DNA of 36,236 bases from an uncultured Akkermansia sp. (GCA_904501975.1 CAJGCZ010000024.1:1-36236), one strand, 5' to 3'. Shown: positions 7,721-16,287, counted from the stretch's first letter. Notes: generated by a model from the letters alone, not told the origin. Made by a program: numbers and translations.

Positions 7721-8854
7721 TCACATCTCGCGCAGGATGCGGAGGTATTCCTCGCGTGCTTGCTCCGGGGTGAGAGCCGGCAAGGCCGGCTTGGGCTGCT
7801 CTTTTTCTACCGGTTTTTCCTGCGGTTGTTGCTCTTTGGGTTCTGCAGGCTCCGGCTTTTGGGGAGCAGGCGGGGCCGGCTTGGCGGGCTTGGCCGGTTT
7901 GGGTTTCGGCTTCACCACATTATCAAGCGCCGAGGAGGGCAAGGAGACCGTAAAATCTGCAAACTTGGGGCGCAAGTAGACGGCACGACCGGTTTCAATC
8001 TTGCGTTTCCACACGGTTTGGATATTGTCCTTTGTGCCTACAATGAACACGCTACCGCGCTTCTTGCCGCTGCCGCGTGCTATGTAGTGCGTGCCATCCG
8101 TCTTAACGGCTCGCAGCACCTCTTCGCCCTCATCGCCCTTGGCTCGCCAGCGTGCCTCGGATTCATCGCGCAGGGTGGGAAAGAGCATGTAGATAACCTC
8201 CTCCGGCTTAACCCAAAAGCCCGATGTGTACTTGCCACCCTTAGCCTCCACATACTGCACCTTCGGTGCCCGCAAATCTAGCGTTAGCTCCACCTCCACG
8301 CCATCCAGCACCATTTGGAACTGGCAGGCCAACCCGGCTATGGTGCCCAGCTCGATGCGCGAGTCCTCATACGCACTGAGCAGGTTTTGAAGGGCTTGGC
8401 AACGCGTCTCGTTCAAAAAGTTTTCACTCTCGCACGCACGCAGGGAATCGTAATACAGGAGCGCGGTGCGCCCATCCACCGATACTAACTCTTTGGGAGT
8501 GTAGGGAATGGCAAATGCTTGCGCCACGCGCTCCTTCACGCGGTTCAACGCCTCACGTCTCTTGTTCTTGTTTTTGATTTCGGGCGTGCGAATAAAAATG
8601 AACTTCACCTCGCCTTCCTCGTTGGCCAGTACAATAACATCGCTGTTATCATAGCGGAACAACAGGCAGGTTTCATCGTGCAGCTCACTGCCGGACAAGG
8701 CCTTGTGCAGCATGCCGATGTTGATGTAGTTCAACTCCTCTTGCTCTACACTCCCACTCTGCGCAGCGTGCGAGCCAGGCGACACGGCCCCCTGCACCGC
8801 CGGAGCCAATGCCAGGGCGCTACCGCATAAGAGACTGAAGAACAGATGTTTCAC
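7721..8854 (-). CDS. secreted protein of unknown function with Pro/Lys/Glu-rich tail
   Basis: 377 residues starting at a GTG codon. A signal peptide is clear (MKHLFF, hydrophobic core, cut after VQGA near residue 23). The body (about 35-300) has mixed alpha/beta character with no motif I recognise. Residues about 315-365 are a low-complexity linker rich in Pro, Lys and Glu, and the C-terminus is short and helical (ALTPEQAREEYLRILREM). The start is 6 bases after the stop of the sugar kinase gene, so the two are cotranscribed. The proline-rich tail could reach through the periplasm or bind a partner (inference). The body shows no lipobox, transmembrane segment or catalytic signature. Confidence 0.7.
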   Translation of the reverse strand: MKHLFFSLLCGSALALAPAVQGAVSPGSHAAQSGSVEQEELNYINIGMLHKALSGSELHDETCLLFRYDNSDVIVLANEEGEVKFIFIRTPEIKNKNKRREALNRVKERVAQAFAIPYTPKELVSVDGRTALLYYDSLRACESENFLNETRCQALQNLLSAYEDSRIELGTIAGLACQFQMVLDGVEVELTLDLRAPKVQYVEAKGGKYTSGFWVKPEEVIYMLFPTLRDESEARWRAKGDEGEEVLRAVKTDGTHYIARGSGKKRGSVFIVGTKDNIQTVWKRKIETGRAVYLRPKFADFTVSLPSSALDNVVKPKPKPAKPAKPAPPAPQKPEPAEPKEQQPQEKPVEKEQPKPALPALTPEQAREEYLRILREM

Positions 8855-8860
8855 AAGGCG

Positions 8861-10012
8861 TTACTTTTGCATGTAGGATTTAACCAGCCTGTTGATGTAC
8901 TTCTCCATGCTGGGCAAGGCCTTGTAGATGCTGCGGGCCAAGGCAAACTGATTGCGGGCGCGAATGAGGTTATGGCCGGGCTTTTCAACACGGAAGTATT
9001 TGTCGCCATCCAGATAGTCTGTAAGGAATCGGATGCCGATTTCCGTGGTAATCAACCAGCCGGAGAATGCGAGCTGAGATATCTCATTCTCTGTAAGGAA
9101 GTTGTGCGCAGCATCCAAATACCCCTCTGCCAGAGACTCAAAGAAAGGCATTTGCATGACTACCTTGCTCAGGTCTTCTTCGTCCTCACTGGCCGTGCAA
9201 GTTGCCGTGCGCACCATATCGCCGAAATCGTATAGCGACAAGCCGGGCATCACGGTATCCAAGTCAATCACGCATACAGCGCTGTCGGTGTCTTCATCCA
9301 GCATCACGTTGTTGATTTTGGTATCGTTGTGCGTGATGCGGGTGGGCAGCGCACCGGATTTCTGCATATCCACCAAGCGGCTCAGCATGGGAGCCCATTC
9401 AGCAATTAGCTCCAGCTCGGCACGGCACTCGGCCACGCGGCCCATAGCATCTGCCTGCACACTGGCCATCAGTGCTTCGTAGCGCTTGGGCGTGTTGTGG
9501 AAGTCGGGGATAGACTCGCGCAGGTCCTCCGGGTTCATGTCGGAGATGAGCTCTTGGAACGAGCCGAAGGCATAGCCTGCCTGGTATGCTTGGCGCGTAT
9601 TCTCCACAACATCATAGGTATGCGTACCCTCAATGTTGTTGTAGCAGCGCCACATACCGCCCTCCTCCGGCAGGAGGATGTAGTTGCGGCCACCACGCGC
9701 CGGGTAGAGCATCAGCGTCTGCCCGGCTGCGTTTTTGCGACGGCGCAATATCTTCCAACTGATATGGCGCGTCACCTTCTCTACGTTTTTCATGACCATA
9801 ACGGGGTCTTTGAACACGTAGTCGTTGATTCGCTGGAGGATATAGCGCTCCTCTGCGCCATCCTCCGTACGATAGCAAGCGCGGTACGTAGTATTGATGT
9901 GGCCGTTGCAGAGCTCCTCGCCATAAAGGAACTCGCCATTGATGGCAAACTGGTCGCCAATGCGGGCAATGCGCTCTGCCAACGGGCCTACGTATAATCT
10001 ACCGGACGGCAT
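8861..10012 (-). CDS. NahK / mucin-desulfatase-like sugar kinase (APH fold)
   Basis: 383 residues of the aminoglycoside-phosphotransferase-like kinase superfamily. The N-terminal NGHINTTYRACYR and ILQRINDYVFKDPVMVMKN blocks resemble N-acetylhexosamine 1-kinase (NahK) and the so-called mucin-desulfating family more than antibiotic kinases. The catalytic loop is THNDTKINNVM with Asp230, and the metal-binding motif is VIDLDTVMPG. The likely reaction is ATP-dependent phosphorylation of GalNAc or GlcNAc at C1 in the cytoplasm, which would suit use of mucin sugars (inference). No phosphorylase or epimerase of the lacto-N-biose pathway is adjacent. The upstream gene ends 36 bases away. Exact sugar specificity is not visible. 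Confidence 0.8.
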   Translation of the reverse strand: MPSGRLYVGPLAERIARIGDQFAINGEFLYGEELCNGHINTTYRACYRTEDGAEERYILQRINDYVFKDPVMVMKNVEKVTRHISWKILRRRKNAAGQTLMLYPARGGRNYILLPEEGGMWRCYNNIEGTHTYDVVENTRQAYQAGYAFGSFQELISDMNPEDLRESIPDFHNTPKRYEALMASVQADAMGRVAECRAELELIAEWAPMLSRLVDMQKSGALPTRITHNDTKINNVMLDEDTDSAVCVIDLDTVMPGLSLYDFGDMVRTATCTASEDEEDLSKVVMQMPFFESLAEGYLDAAHNFLTENEISQLAFSGWLITTEIGIRFLTDYLDGDKYFRVEKPGHNLIRARNQFALARSIYKALPSMEKYINRLVKSYMQK

Positions 10013-10048
10013 ATCTGAGTTGCAAGATAATGGTTAGTGTGCCAAAAA

Positions 10049-10918
10049 TTACTCTGCCAGCTGAACGCTCAGCATTTTAACGCCGTCGCGAGCGGGATCA
10101 TCCACCAAGATGGAGATTTGAGACTGGCGCTCAGATACAACGAACTTGGAGCGGCGCAGCGAGATATCGCTCTTCACCTTCATCTTCACGGGCTTGCCTT
10201 TGGCATCCGTTACGGTACGGCCCTTGGCATCCTTCTTGCGCTCCTCCTTAACGCCTTCGTAGGAAATCTGGAAGGCCAAGGTATCGCCATGAGAGGCGCC
10301 CTTGAGGCTCCACTTGTTGGAATCGCTCACGCCCTTGAGGTTGCCACCCTTCAGCATGGTGATTTTGGAATCGGAGAAGTCGCCCTTCTCAGAGATAGCA
10401 ATCTTCACGTTGCGGCTGGAAAGGTTGATGAGGTGCACGCCCTGCTTGGGGAAGTCGCTCTCGCTAAGCATGATGGTATCCACCTTGGTCTCGGTCTCGG
10501 GCATCACAATGCAGAATGCCTTGGAAGCAGCCTTGGAGGTATCGACAGAGAAAACCACCTTGGGTTCCACCCACTTCTCTTCCTTAGCGGATTTGTCGCT
10601 GCCGGATTTCTTGTCGGCGGTGGGAGGAATGGGGTTGGACTCGTAGAAGTCCACCTTGCCGTTCATGGGCTTAATGCGGGGGGTGGCAGTACGGGCAGAG
10701 ATGGTGACCGTTTTGGCTTCTTCCTCGCTCACTTTGTACCACAGCGGGCTCTTTACCTTGGCGTTTTTGGCAGAGCAGATAACAAAGCGAACACCGGATT
10801 TAGGCTCCGCGGGTGTCTGAGCGGTATTAGCACGACCGCTACGAGAAGAGGATTGCGCCTGCACTGTGGTGGAGAGCACCAATGCAGCCATCAGAACTGA
10901 AAATGCAGTAAATTTCAT
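10049..10918 (-). CDS. secreted protein of unknown function
   Basis: 289 residues with a clear signal peptide (MKFTAF, hydrophobic core, cut after VQA near 21), a Ser-rich spacer and a soluble body. The body seems beta-rich, with Lys-rich charged stretches, and I recognise no domain or catalytic motif. It is the first gene of a probable minus-strand operon with the NahK-like kinase (36-base gap) and the Pro-tailed secreted protein. The promoter at 10941-10969 gives a leader of about 15 bases. GGGAGG occurs about 16 bases before the ATG, too far to be an ordinary Shine-Dalgarno site. Confidence 0.7.
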   Translation of the reverse strand: MKFTAFSVLMAALVLSTTVQAQSSSRSGRANTAQTPAEPKSGVRFVICSAKNAKVKSPLWYKVSEEEAKTVTISARTATPRIKPMNGKVDFYESNPIPPTADKKSGSDKSAKEEKWVEPKVVFSVDTSKAASKAFCIVMPETETKVDTIMLSESDFPKQGVHLINLSSRNVKIAISEKGDFSDSKITMLKGGNLKGVSDSNKWSLKGASHGDTLAFQISYEGVKEERKKDAKGRTVTDAKGKPVKMKVKSDISLRRSKFVVSERQSQISILVDDPARDGVKMLSVQLAE

Positions 10919-10940
10919 AACGTTACAATTCTACCTCCCT

Positions 10941-10969
10941 ACTATACCAAGTAGCAGCCCCCATGGCAA
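10941..10969 (-). promoter_or_regulatory. promoter of the secreted protein/sugar kinase operon
   Basis: TTGCCA (10964-10969) and TATAGT (10941-10946) are 17 bases apart on the minus strand, 22 bases before the ATG at 10918. Confidence 0.6.
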
Positions 10970-10984
10970 GCAAAAGAATGTACA

Positions 10985-11057
10985 ATTGTCAATGTTTGAT
11001 TTTGAATTTCGGATTTTGGATTTGAAAATCAAACTTCCAAAATCAAAAATCCAACTT
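10985..11057. repeat. AT-rich interspersed repeat after the nnr gene
   Basis: Bases between the nnr stop and the next promoter are built from TTTTGATTTTGG-like words. On the minus strand GTTTGATTTT pairs exactly with AAAATCAAAC further on, enclosing GATTTTGGA/TCCAAAATC complementarity. The word GAATTTCGGATTT is shared with 4365-4390. It may also help end the nnr transcript, but there is no classical terminator. Confidence 0.45.
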
Positions 11058-11058
11058 G

Positions 11059-12513
11059 TCAATCCCTCATCGCTTTCTGAATATGCGCAATCACTTGCGT
11101 AGCATGAATGGCGGGCGGGTAGCCGGCCCCCGCCTGCGCATAAGCAGCAGCAAGGCCGCACACATAGGCCCCCAAGGCAGCGGCCTCCAAGGCAGGCACC
11201 CCCTGAGCCGCGAGGGCGCCGATAACCCCGGCCAACACATCGCCCTGCCCGCCGTTGGCCATATAGGGGCCACCGGTGCTGTTGTACACCGTACGCGTGC
11301 CATCCGATATAATGCTACGCGCCCCCTTCAGCAGCAGTGTACAGGGATTCTCGCTGACATAACGCTGCACGGTTTCTGCGCGAGTGAGCTGCGACGCTTG
11401 CGGATAAAGGCGGCGCATCTCCCCGGGGTGAGGGGTGAGTATACAGTGCGGGGCAATATTCCACGCGGTGGCAGCGGCCAGATTAAGTGCATCGGCATCC
11501 ATCACCACCGGCACTGAAACGCGATGCGGTAAATGGCGCAGCACGGCTATCTCCTTGGCCGGAGGGCGCCCCAAGCCGGGGCCCATCACAAGGGCGCTCA
11601 TGCCCTCCGTGGGGACCTCCCGATACGAATCGACCGGGTACACCATCACCTCCGGCGCCACGCGGGCTGCTAAAATCGGGTACACATCTCGGTAGCAATA
11701 AAGAGCCACCAATCCTGCACCGGCAGCCACGGCAGCTTCGGCACACATTTGCGCAGCGCCCACATAACCAAGGCTTCCGGCAATAATATTGACACGTCCG
11801 GCAAGATTTTTGTAGCAACCGTAGGAGCGGCGAGGCAGGTAGCGCAACAGCTGCGCGTCCGCCACCTCGGCAGTAGGCTCCTGCGGTAGTTGCACTTGCG
11901 GCAACGGTATACACAGCAGGCGCCCCACAAAGTTTTCCGCCACCAGCATGCCGGGTTTCACGCAACCTATCACTGCGGTAACATCGGCCTGCACCACGCT
12001 GCCCAACAGCTCGCCGGTGTCTGCCTGCAAGCCTGTAGGAATATCGATAGCCAGCAGGAGACTATGCGGCGTGGCGGCACGCAGGGCGTTCATCTCTTGC
12101 ACTAATTGCTCATACTCTGGGCGCAACTTGCCGCTTACACCACTACCCAACAAACCATCAATAATCAGGGTGCACCCGTGGGGCTCCCCTTCTCCGACAT
12201 GCTGCTGCCGTTGCATGAGGGCTGCATATTGCAGCTGCGTTTCGGCAGAAAACTCCTCCGGCGCACAAACAGCGCGCAGCTGCACGGGGCAATCGAAGTG
12301 AGCGGCAAGCCCAATGGCATCTCCGGCGTTGTTGCCTTTTCCGGCATACACCACCACGCGTGCAAAGCGGCGGCAGCAAAACTCAGGCTCGTTATGCAAG
12401 GCGTGCCATATCTCATCTATCACATATTGCATGAGCGCGGCAGACGTAGTGATACCGGCCTCGAAACAGGCCTGCTCGGCACGGCGTATTACGGAACAGG
12501 GGAAAACTTTCAT
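11059..12513 (-). CDS. nnr: bifunctional NAD(P)H-hydrate epimerase / dehydratase
   Basis: 484 residues fusing the two NAD(P)HX repair activities. The N-terminal YjeF/NnrE epimerase domain (about 1-215) shows YAGKGNNAGDAIGLA. The C-terminal ribokinase-fold NnrD dehydratase (about 225-480) shows VNIIAGSLGYVGAAQM, VMGPGLGR, VMDADALNL, ILTPHPGEM and the nucleotide-binding MANGGQGDVLAG. It restores damaged hydrated NADH and NADPH in the cytoplasm. Length and domain order match the usual fusion. AGGAG about 7 bases before the ATG is one of the few good Shine-Dalgarno sites in this window. The gene stands alone. Confidence 0.95.
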   Translation of the reverse strand: MKVFPCSVIRRAEQACFEAGITTSAALMQYVIDEIWHALHNEPEFCCRRFARVVVYAGKGNNAGDAIGLAAHFDCPVQLRAVCAPEEFSAETQLQYAALMQRQQHVGEGEPHGCTLIIDGLLGSGVSGKLRPEYEQLVQEMNALRAATPHSLLLAIDIPTGLQADTGELLGSVVQADVTAVIGCVKPGMLVAENFVGRLLCIPLPQVQLPQEPTAEVADAQLLRYLPRRSYGCYKNLAGRVNIIAGSLGYVGAAQMCAEAAVAAGAGLVALYCYRDVYPILAARVAPEVMVYPVDSYREVPTEGMSALVMGPGLGRPPAKEIAVLRHLPHRVSVPVVMDADALNLAAATAWNIAPHCILTPHPGEMRRLYPQASQLTRAETVQRYVSENPCTLLLKGARSIISDGTRTVYNSTGGPYMANGGQGDVLAGVIGALAAQGVPALEAAALGAYVCGLAAAYAQAGAGYPPAIHATQVIAHIQKAMRD

Positions 12514-12702
12514 CCTTTGTCTCCTATCTTTTAGGAATGCTCAGGCAGCTATGGCCGCCACACGGTAAACGACTCTGCCATTATGCCCCACACGCCGCGC
12601 CTTGTCAAGCGTGTGGCTGCGCTTGCCGAGGCAAGGGGATAGCAAATTGAGGCACACCAAGCCCCTTCCCTACGCTTTTGCGTGTCATGCCACACAAATA
12701 AC

Positions 12703-12731
12703 TTGACGCCGCTGCCAACCTGTGGCAAGAT
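12703..12731 (+). promoter_or_regulatory. promoter of the SRP RNA
   Basis: TTGACG (12703-12708) and CAAGAT (12726-12731) are 17 bases apart. The predicted start, 7 bases on, coincides with the 5' end of the terminal SRP helix at 12738. Upstream DNA 12514-12702 shows nothing else convincing. Confidence 0.6.
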
Positions 12732-12737
12732 TTCCTC

Positions 12738-12836
12738 GCCTTCGGGAGCTCTTGGAGGCATGGCCGGAAAACCCCGTCAGGACCGAGAGGTAGCAGCGGT
12801 ATTCGGACCATGCTTGTCGAGATGTCTCTCGAAGGC
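12738..12836 (+). ncRNA. ffs: signal recognition particle RNA, small bacterial (4.5S) type
   Basis: This 99-base RNA folds into one long hairpin. The 5' GCCTTCGGGAG (12738-12748) pairs with the 3' CTCTCGAAGGC (12826-12836), GCATGG (12758-12763) pairs with CCATGC (12808-12813), and CCG (12764-12766) with CGG (12804-12806). The apex carries the universally conserved SRP symmetric loop: GTCAGG, then ACC-GAGA-GGT closing a GNRA tetraloop, then AGCAGC. It binds the Ffh protein and targets membrane and secreted proteins to the translocon. No U-rich intrinsic terminator is obvious beyond ATTTTGGTTTT. Confidence 0.93.
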
Positions 12837-12903
12837 ATTTTGGTTTTACAAGTTTAAGTTTTCCGTTGTCAGCCCCATCAATAGCAATTTGTCTATATCG
12901 TAG

Positions 12904-12971
12904 GGTGGGACTTCAGTCCCACCTTTTTGGCGGTATGGTTTGATAATAAATGTTGGACTAAAGTCCAACAC
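12904..12971. repeat. two short palindromes (GGTGGGACT and GTTGGACT type)
   Basis: GGTGGGACT/AGTCCCACC (12904-12923, 2-base loop) and GTTGGACT/AGTCCAAC (12954-12971, 2-base loop) form two hairpins of related sequence. They lie in the non-coding DNA between the SRP RNA and the transketolase terminator. The stretch ends in AACTCGTACTTTC, also found at about 4432. The sequence looks like a compact interspersed repeat, not a gene. Confidence 0.6.
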
Positions 12972-13024
12972 TCCGATAGCATTTCCCCCACAACTACCAA
13001 TTCCCAACTCGTACTTTCTCTCAA

Positions 13025-13063
13025 CAAAAGCAGCCATCCTCCGCACATGGGGAGAATGGCTGC
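13025..13063 (-). terminator. intrinsic terminator of transketolase
   Basis: Arms GCAGCCAT (13030-13037) and ATGGCTGC (13056-13063) enclose a second CTCC/GGAG pairing, and TTTTG follows on the minus strand. It lies 21 bases after the tkt stop codon. Confidence 0.8.
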
Positions 13064-13084
13064 TTGTTAGAATCTTACGTTGCT

Positions 13085-15091
13085 TTACAGAGCCTGGGCT
13101 TTTTCCACAATGTTGGGAACATTCATACCCAGCTCGCTCAGTACAACCTCACCGGGAGCGGAGAAGCCGTAGTGGTCGATACCGATGATGGTACCCTCGG
13201 TACCAACGTAGCGGTACCACAGGTCGCTCTTGCCGGCTTCTACAGCCAGACGACGTGTGCAGGAGGGCGGCAACACGAGGTCGCGGTAGGCCTTCTCCTG
13301 ACGGTTGAAGCGCCACATGGAGGGCATGGAAACCACGCGAACATCCGGGCCGAGCTGCTTGGCAGCCTCCAAGGCAAGGTATACCTCGGAACCGGAAGCA
13401 ATGATGATGCGGCCGGGTTGCTCTGTTTGCTCGTGCAGAGCAATATAGGCACCCTTGAGCGTACCCTGGCGACGAGCCTCGGCGCTGATGGGCGTGGAAG
13501 CAGAAAGGCTGGGCACGTTCTGGCGGGTAAGGATAAGGGCGGTGGGGCCATCCTTACGCTCGAAGGCGCACATCCAAGCACCGGCAGCTTCTTCCTCGTC
13601 GGCGGGGCGTACTACATCCAAATTGGGGATGACACGCAGACCGGTTACGGTTTCTACAGGCTGGTGCGTGGGGCCGTCTTCACCCACGGCTACGGAGTCG
13701 TGAGTCAACACATAGGTAACGGGAAGCTCGGAAAGAGCAGCCACACGAATAGAAGCACGCATGTAATCCACGAATACACAGAAGGTACCGGCAGATACAC
13801 GGAAGAGGCCATCGTATGCAATACCGTTGCAGATAGCACCCATAGCGTGCTCACGAATACCGAACCAGAAGTTGCGGCCTGCATAGTTCGTTGCAGAGAA
13901 GTCGCCACCCTTGGCAAGATAATTCTTATTGGAAGAGAAGAGGTCTGCACTGGTGGAGAGGAAGCCCGGGCAAGCATTTGCCAAAGCATTTTCAGCCTCA
14001 GCACCGGAGGCACGTGTGGCCAACTTGGCACCCTCAGCAAAGGCGGGAATGAGTGCGGAGCTCTTCTCTGCAGAAAGACCATTGGCAGCCAGGTCAATAC
14101 CTTCTGCCAGCTCAGCCACCTTATCGGGGTTGGCTGTGCACCAGGCCTCGTACACCTCGCGCCACTGCTGGTAAGCAGCCTCGCGCTCAGCCTTCACACC
14201 CTGCATGTACTCGCGCACCTCGGCAGAAACGTAGTAGCGCTCATCGGTAGGCAGACCCCAGTTGGCGTGAGCCTCTGCCCAAAGCTTAGCACCGCCCTCG
14301 CCGTGGCCCTTGGTAGAGCCCTCAAAGCCGGGCACGCCCTTGGCAATGATGGTTTTAGCAATGATGAGTTTGGGGCGACCATTCTTCTCCAAGCGTGCGG
14401 CACGGATAGCGTTGCGCACCTCGGTAAGGTCGTTACCGTCGATGGTAACAGCATCCCACCCCTGAGCCGTGAAGGCAGCGGCAATGTCGTCCACCTGTGT
14501 TACTTCAATGGGGGCATCGAGGGTGATACCGTTGGCATCGTAAATAAGAATAAGGTTATCCAGCTTCAGGCAACCGGCAATAGCCGCGGCCTCGCGGGAG
14601 ATACCCTCCTGAATGCAACCGTCGCCGGCAAGGCAGTATACGGTCTGGTTGAAAATCTCATGCTCAGGCGTGTTGTAGCGAGCTGCGGCATGCTTGGCAG
14701 AAATAGCAAAACCAACGGCATTGGCAATACCCTGACCCAGCGGGCCTGTGGTGCACTCAACACCGGGGCAGCAACGGTACTCGGGGTGGCCGGGTGTGTT
14801 GGAGCCCTTGGAGCGGAAAGCCTTAACGTCATCCATGGTAACACCGAAACCGCTCAGGTGCAGCCAGGAGTACAGGAACATGGAACCATGGCCACCTGAA
14901 AGAATGAAGCGGTCTCTGTTGAGCCAACGCGGCTCTGAGGGGTTGATGTTGAGCAGTTCGCCATAAAGCACAGCACCGATTTCCGCACAGCCGAGCGGCA
15001 AACCCATGTGACCGGATGCCTTATCAAAAATAGCATCGATGGCAAGACCTCGGGCCTCATTGGCAGCCTTTTGTAAAATTTCCGTGTTCAT
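13085..15091 (-). CDS. tkt: transketolase
   Basis: 668 residues from ATG 15091. This is the thiamine-diphosphate enzyme of the non-oxidative pentose phosphate pathway, moving two-carbon units between sugar phosphates in the cytoplasm. Visible landmarks are the substrate-site ASGHMGLPLG, GHGSMFLYSWLHLSG, the thiamine-diphosphate motif GDGCIQEGISREAAAIAG and YDANGITLDAP, and the dimer-interface motif THDSVAVGEDGPTHQPVE. An ORF reading continues upstream to 15205, but a consensus promoter overlaps that extension, and MNTEIL begins as family members do. The -10 box is 9 bases before the ATG with no Shine-Dalgarno site, suggesting a leaderless message. It stands alone with its own terminator. Confidence 0.97.
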   Translation of the reverse strand: MNTEILQKAANEARGLAIDAIFDKASGHMGLPLGCAEIGAVLYGELLNINPSEPRWLNRDRFILSGGHGSMFLYSWLHLSGFGVTMDDVKAFRSKGSNTPGHPEYRCCPGVECTTGPLGQGIANAVGFAISAKHAAARYNTPEHEIFNQTVYCLAGDGCIQEGISREAAAIAGCLKLDNLILIYDANGITLDAPIEVTQVDDIAAAFTAQGWDAVTIDGNDLTEVRNAIRAARLEKNGRPKLIIAKTIIAKGVPGFEGSTKGHGEGGAKLWAEAHANWGLPTDERYYVSAEVREYMQGVKAEREAAYQQWREVYEAWCTANPDKVAELAEGIDLAANGLSAEKSSALIPAFAEGAKLATRASGAEAENALANACPGFLSTSADLFSSNKNYLAKGGDFSATNYAGRNFWFGIREHAMGAICNGIAYDGLFRVSAGTFCVFVDYMRASIRVAALSELPVTYVLTHDSVAVGEDGPTHQPVETVTGLRVIPNLDVVRPADEEEAAGAWMCAFERKDGPTALILTRQNVPSLSASTPISAEARRQGTLKGAYIALHEQTEQPGRIIIASGSEVYLALEAAKQLGPDVRVVSMPSMWRFNRQEKAYRDLVLPPSCTRRLAVEAGKSDLWYRYVGTEGTIIGIDHYGFSAPGEVVLSELGMNVPNIVEKAQAL

Positions 15092-15100
15092 GTTGCGGAT

Positions 15101-15128
15101 ATTATAGCAGTTTTTCTGTCTATGTAAA
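15101..15128 (-). promoter_or_regulatory. tkt promoter, perfect TATAAT 9 bases before the ATG
   Basis: TTTACA (15123-15128) and TATAAT (15101-15106) are 16 bases apart on the minus strand. The expected start site falls 2-3 bases before the tkt start codon. Confidence 0.75.
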
Positions 15129-15287
15129 GACAAAACGGCTACGCCACGGGGCAAATGCTTTTGAAAACAGCTACAAATACACACAATCGGCGCGTTTTCT
15201 GCCACAGCCGCCGCATTCAGGGCAAATTGGCAAGGGCAGGCAAGTACCCGGTGAGGCTCCCGAACCGCAGCATAACAGGATTTCCTC

Positions 15288-15317
15288 TTGACATCCGCGG
15301 GTGGGTGGTGCTATTCT
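15288..15317 (+). promoter_or_regulatory. promoter of the small secreted paralogue cluster
   Basis: TTGACA (15288-15293) and TATTCT (15312-15317) are 18 bases apart on the plus strand. The leader to ATG 15345 would be about 20 bases. Confidence 0.65.
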
Positions 15318-15344
15318 GCGTGCCGTTATTTGTGGAACCCACTC

Positions 15345-15815
15345 ATGCCACACATGAAAGCACCCCTCATCCTTACCGCCATTCTCTGCCTTGCATCATT
15401 TTCGTTTGCCGCACAACCGAAAACGGAGGAACTTACCCCCAACGCAAAACTGGCGCTGGAGGTGTATGCCGAGCTGGGTCTTTACATGGATGCCATGCAC
15501 AGTGTCCTGAGCAGCATGCAGGATAAGAACTCTGCCGAAGAACACGCTCTGTACCTGATTATCGCCTGCGGAAAACTGAAAGCACACCTTGATATTATTA
15601 ACGATCCGTACCAAATGCTCAACAAATGCGCTAACAAAACGGATCGCTACCACATGCTTATTCTTCGTGGCCAGTTGTTAGACAAAGGCGCGGCCGTGCA
15701 AGCCGAGTTAATGCGTTTGGCTGAGGTGGGATTTTACGGCTCTGCCAAACTGATTCACACCCTACAAGAGCTGGAAATGCTGGATGACGACGCCTCGGAC
15801 CTGATTCAACCCTAA
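15345..15815 (+). CDS. small secreted protein, paralogue A of a SAD/YGS-motif family
   Basis: 156 residues with a signal peptide cut after FAA near 23 (ATG 15354 is an equally good start). The mature protein is predicted helical, Leu/Ala-rich and without cysteine pairs of a known fold. It carries the two landmarks of a family repeated in this window: SSMQDKNSAEEHA (about 60-72) and LAEVGFYGSAKLI (about 127-139), here separated by about 65 residues. Paralogue B follows after 22 bases, so they form one transcript. I do not recognise the family and no enzymatic residues are evident. The secreted helical-hairpin character suggests a structural or binding role (inference). Confidence 0.75.
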   Translation: MPHMKAPLILTAILCLASFSFAAQPKTEELTPNAKLALEVYAELGLYMDAMHSVLSSMQDKNSAEEHALYLIIACGKLKAHLDIINDPYQMLNKCANKTDRYHMLILRGQLLDKGAAVQAELMRLAEVGFYGSAKLIHTLQELEMLDDDASDLIQP

Positions 15816-15837
15816 TCCCCCCCTTCCCTTTGAGCGC

Positions 15838-16287
15838 ATGAATATTTACCCCTCCTTGCTCTGCCTTGCTGCCGCCGCTGTAATTGCACCGGCCCAGGCC
15901 GAAACCACCCCTGCCGGCCAGGAAATTTTGAACGATATTACGGCCTTCAGCAACAACATACGCGCCATTAACGAAATTCTGGAAAATGTGAAGGACCGCG
16001 AATCTGCCGATGCTGCAGCCAAGCCCATGCGCCAGCAAACGCGCGAGATGTACATCAACCTGCGCAAGATTCAGGAAACCAATATTAACAACACCCCCAG
16101 CAGAGAAGACCAAATACAGCTTACTCGCCAAGTGCTTGAGCTGCAACTTCTGCAAGCCACCTTTGAGCAACACTGCCTTCGCTTGGCTGAAAACAGATTT
16201 TACGACTCCATTCAACTCGCTCGCCTCTTCCATGCCATTGCCAATATCTACCAGCGCCAGCAGTTGATGGAGCAGCAAAAAAAGTAA
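15838..16287 (+). CDS. small secreted protein, paralogue B of the SAD/YGS-motif family
   Basis: 149 residues with a signal peptide (MNIYPSLLCLAAAAVIAPAQA, cut near 21). The helical body shows the paired motifs ENVKDRESADAAA (about 50-62) and LAENRFYDSIQLA (about 117-129), with Asp in place of Gly in the second. Heptad-like Leu spacing follows in between. It lies 22 bases after paralogue A and is surely cotranscribed. Function unknown. The conserved spacing between the motifs suggests that they pack against each other in a helical bundle (inference). Confidence 0.75.
   Translation: MNIYPSLLCLAAAAVIAPAQAETTPAGQEILNDITAFSNNIRAINEILENVKDRESADAAAKPMRQQTREMYINLRKIQETNINNTPSREDQIQLTRQVLELQLLQATFEQHCLRLAENRFYDSIQLARLFHAIANIYQRQQLMEQQKK

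Noticed and set aside
8861..10012. Aminoglycoside resistance kinase
   Set aside because: The fold is shared, but the N-terminal blocks match the hexosamine 1-kinase/mucin-desulfatase-like group, and there is no resistance context.
12549..12903. Small frames on both strands over 12549-12903
   Set aside because: They overlap the SRP RNA and its promoter. The RNA structure explains the sequence.
13064..14899. 611-codon open frame opposite transketolase
   Set aside because: Antisense shadow of tkt with no recognisable domain. It begins at the tkt terminator region.
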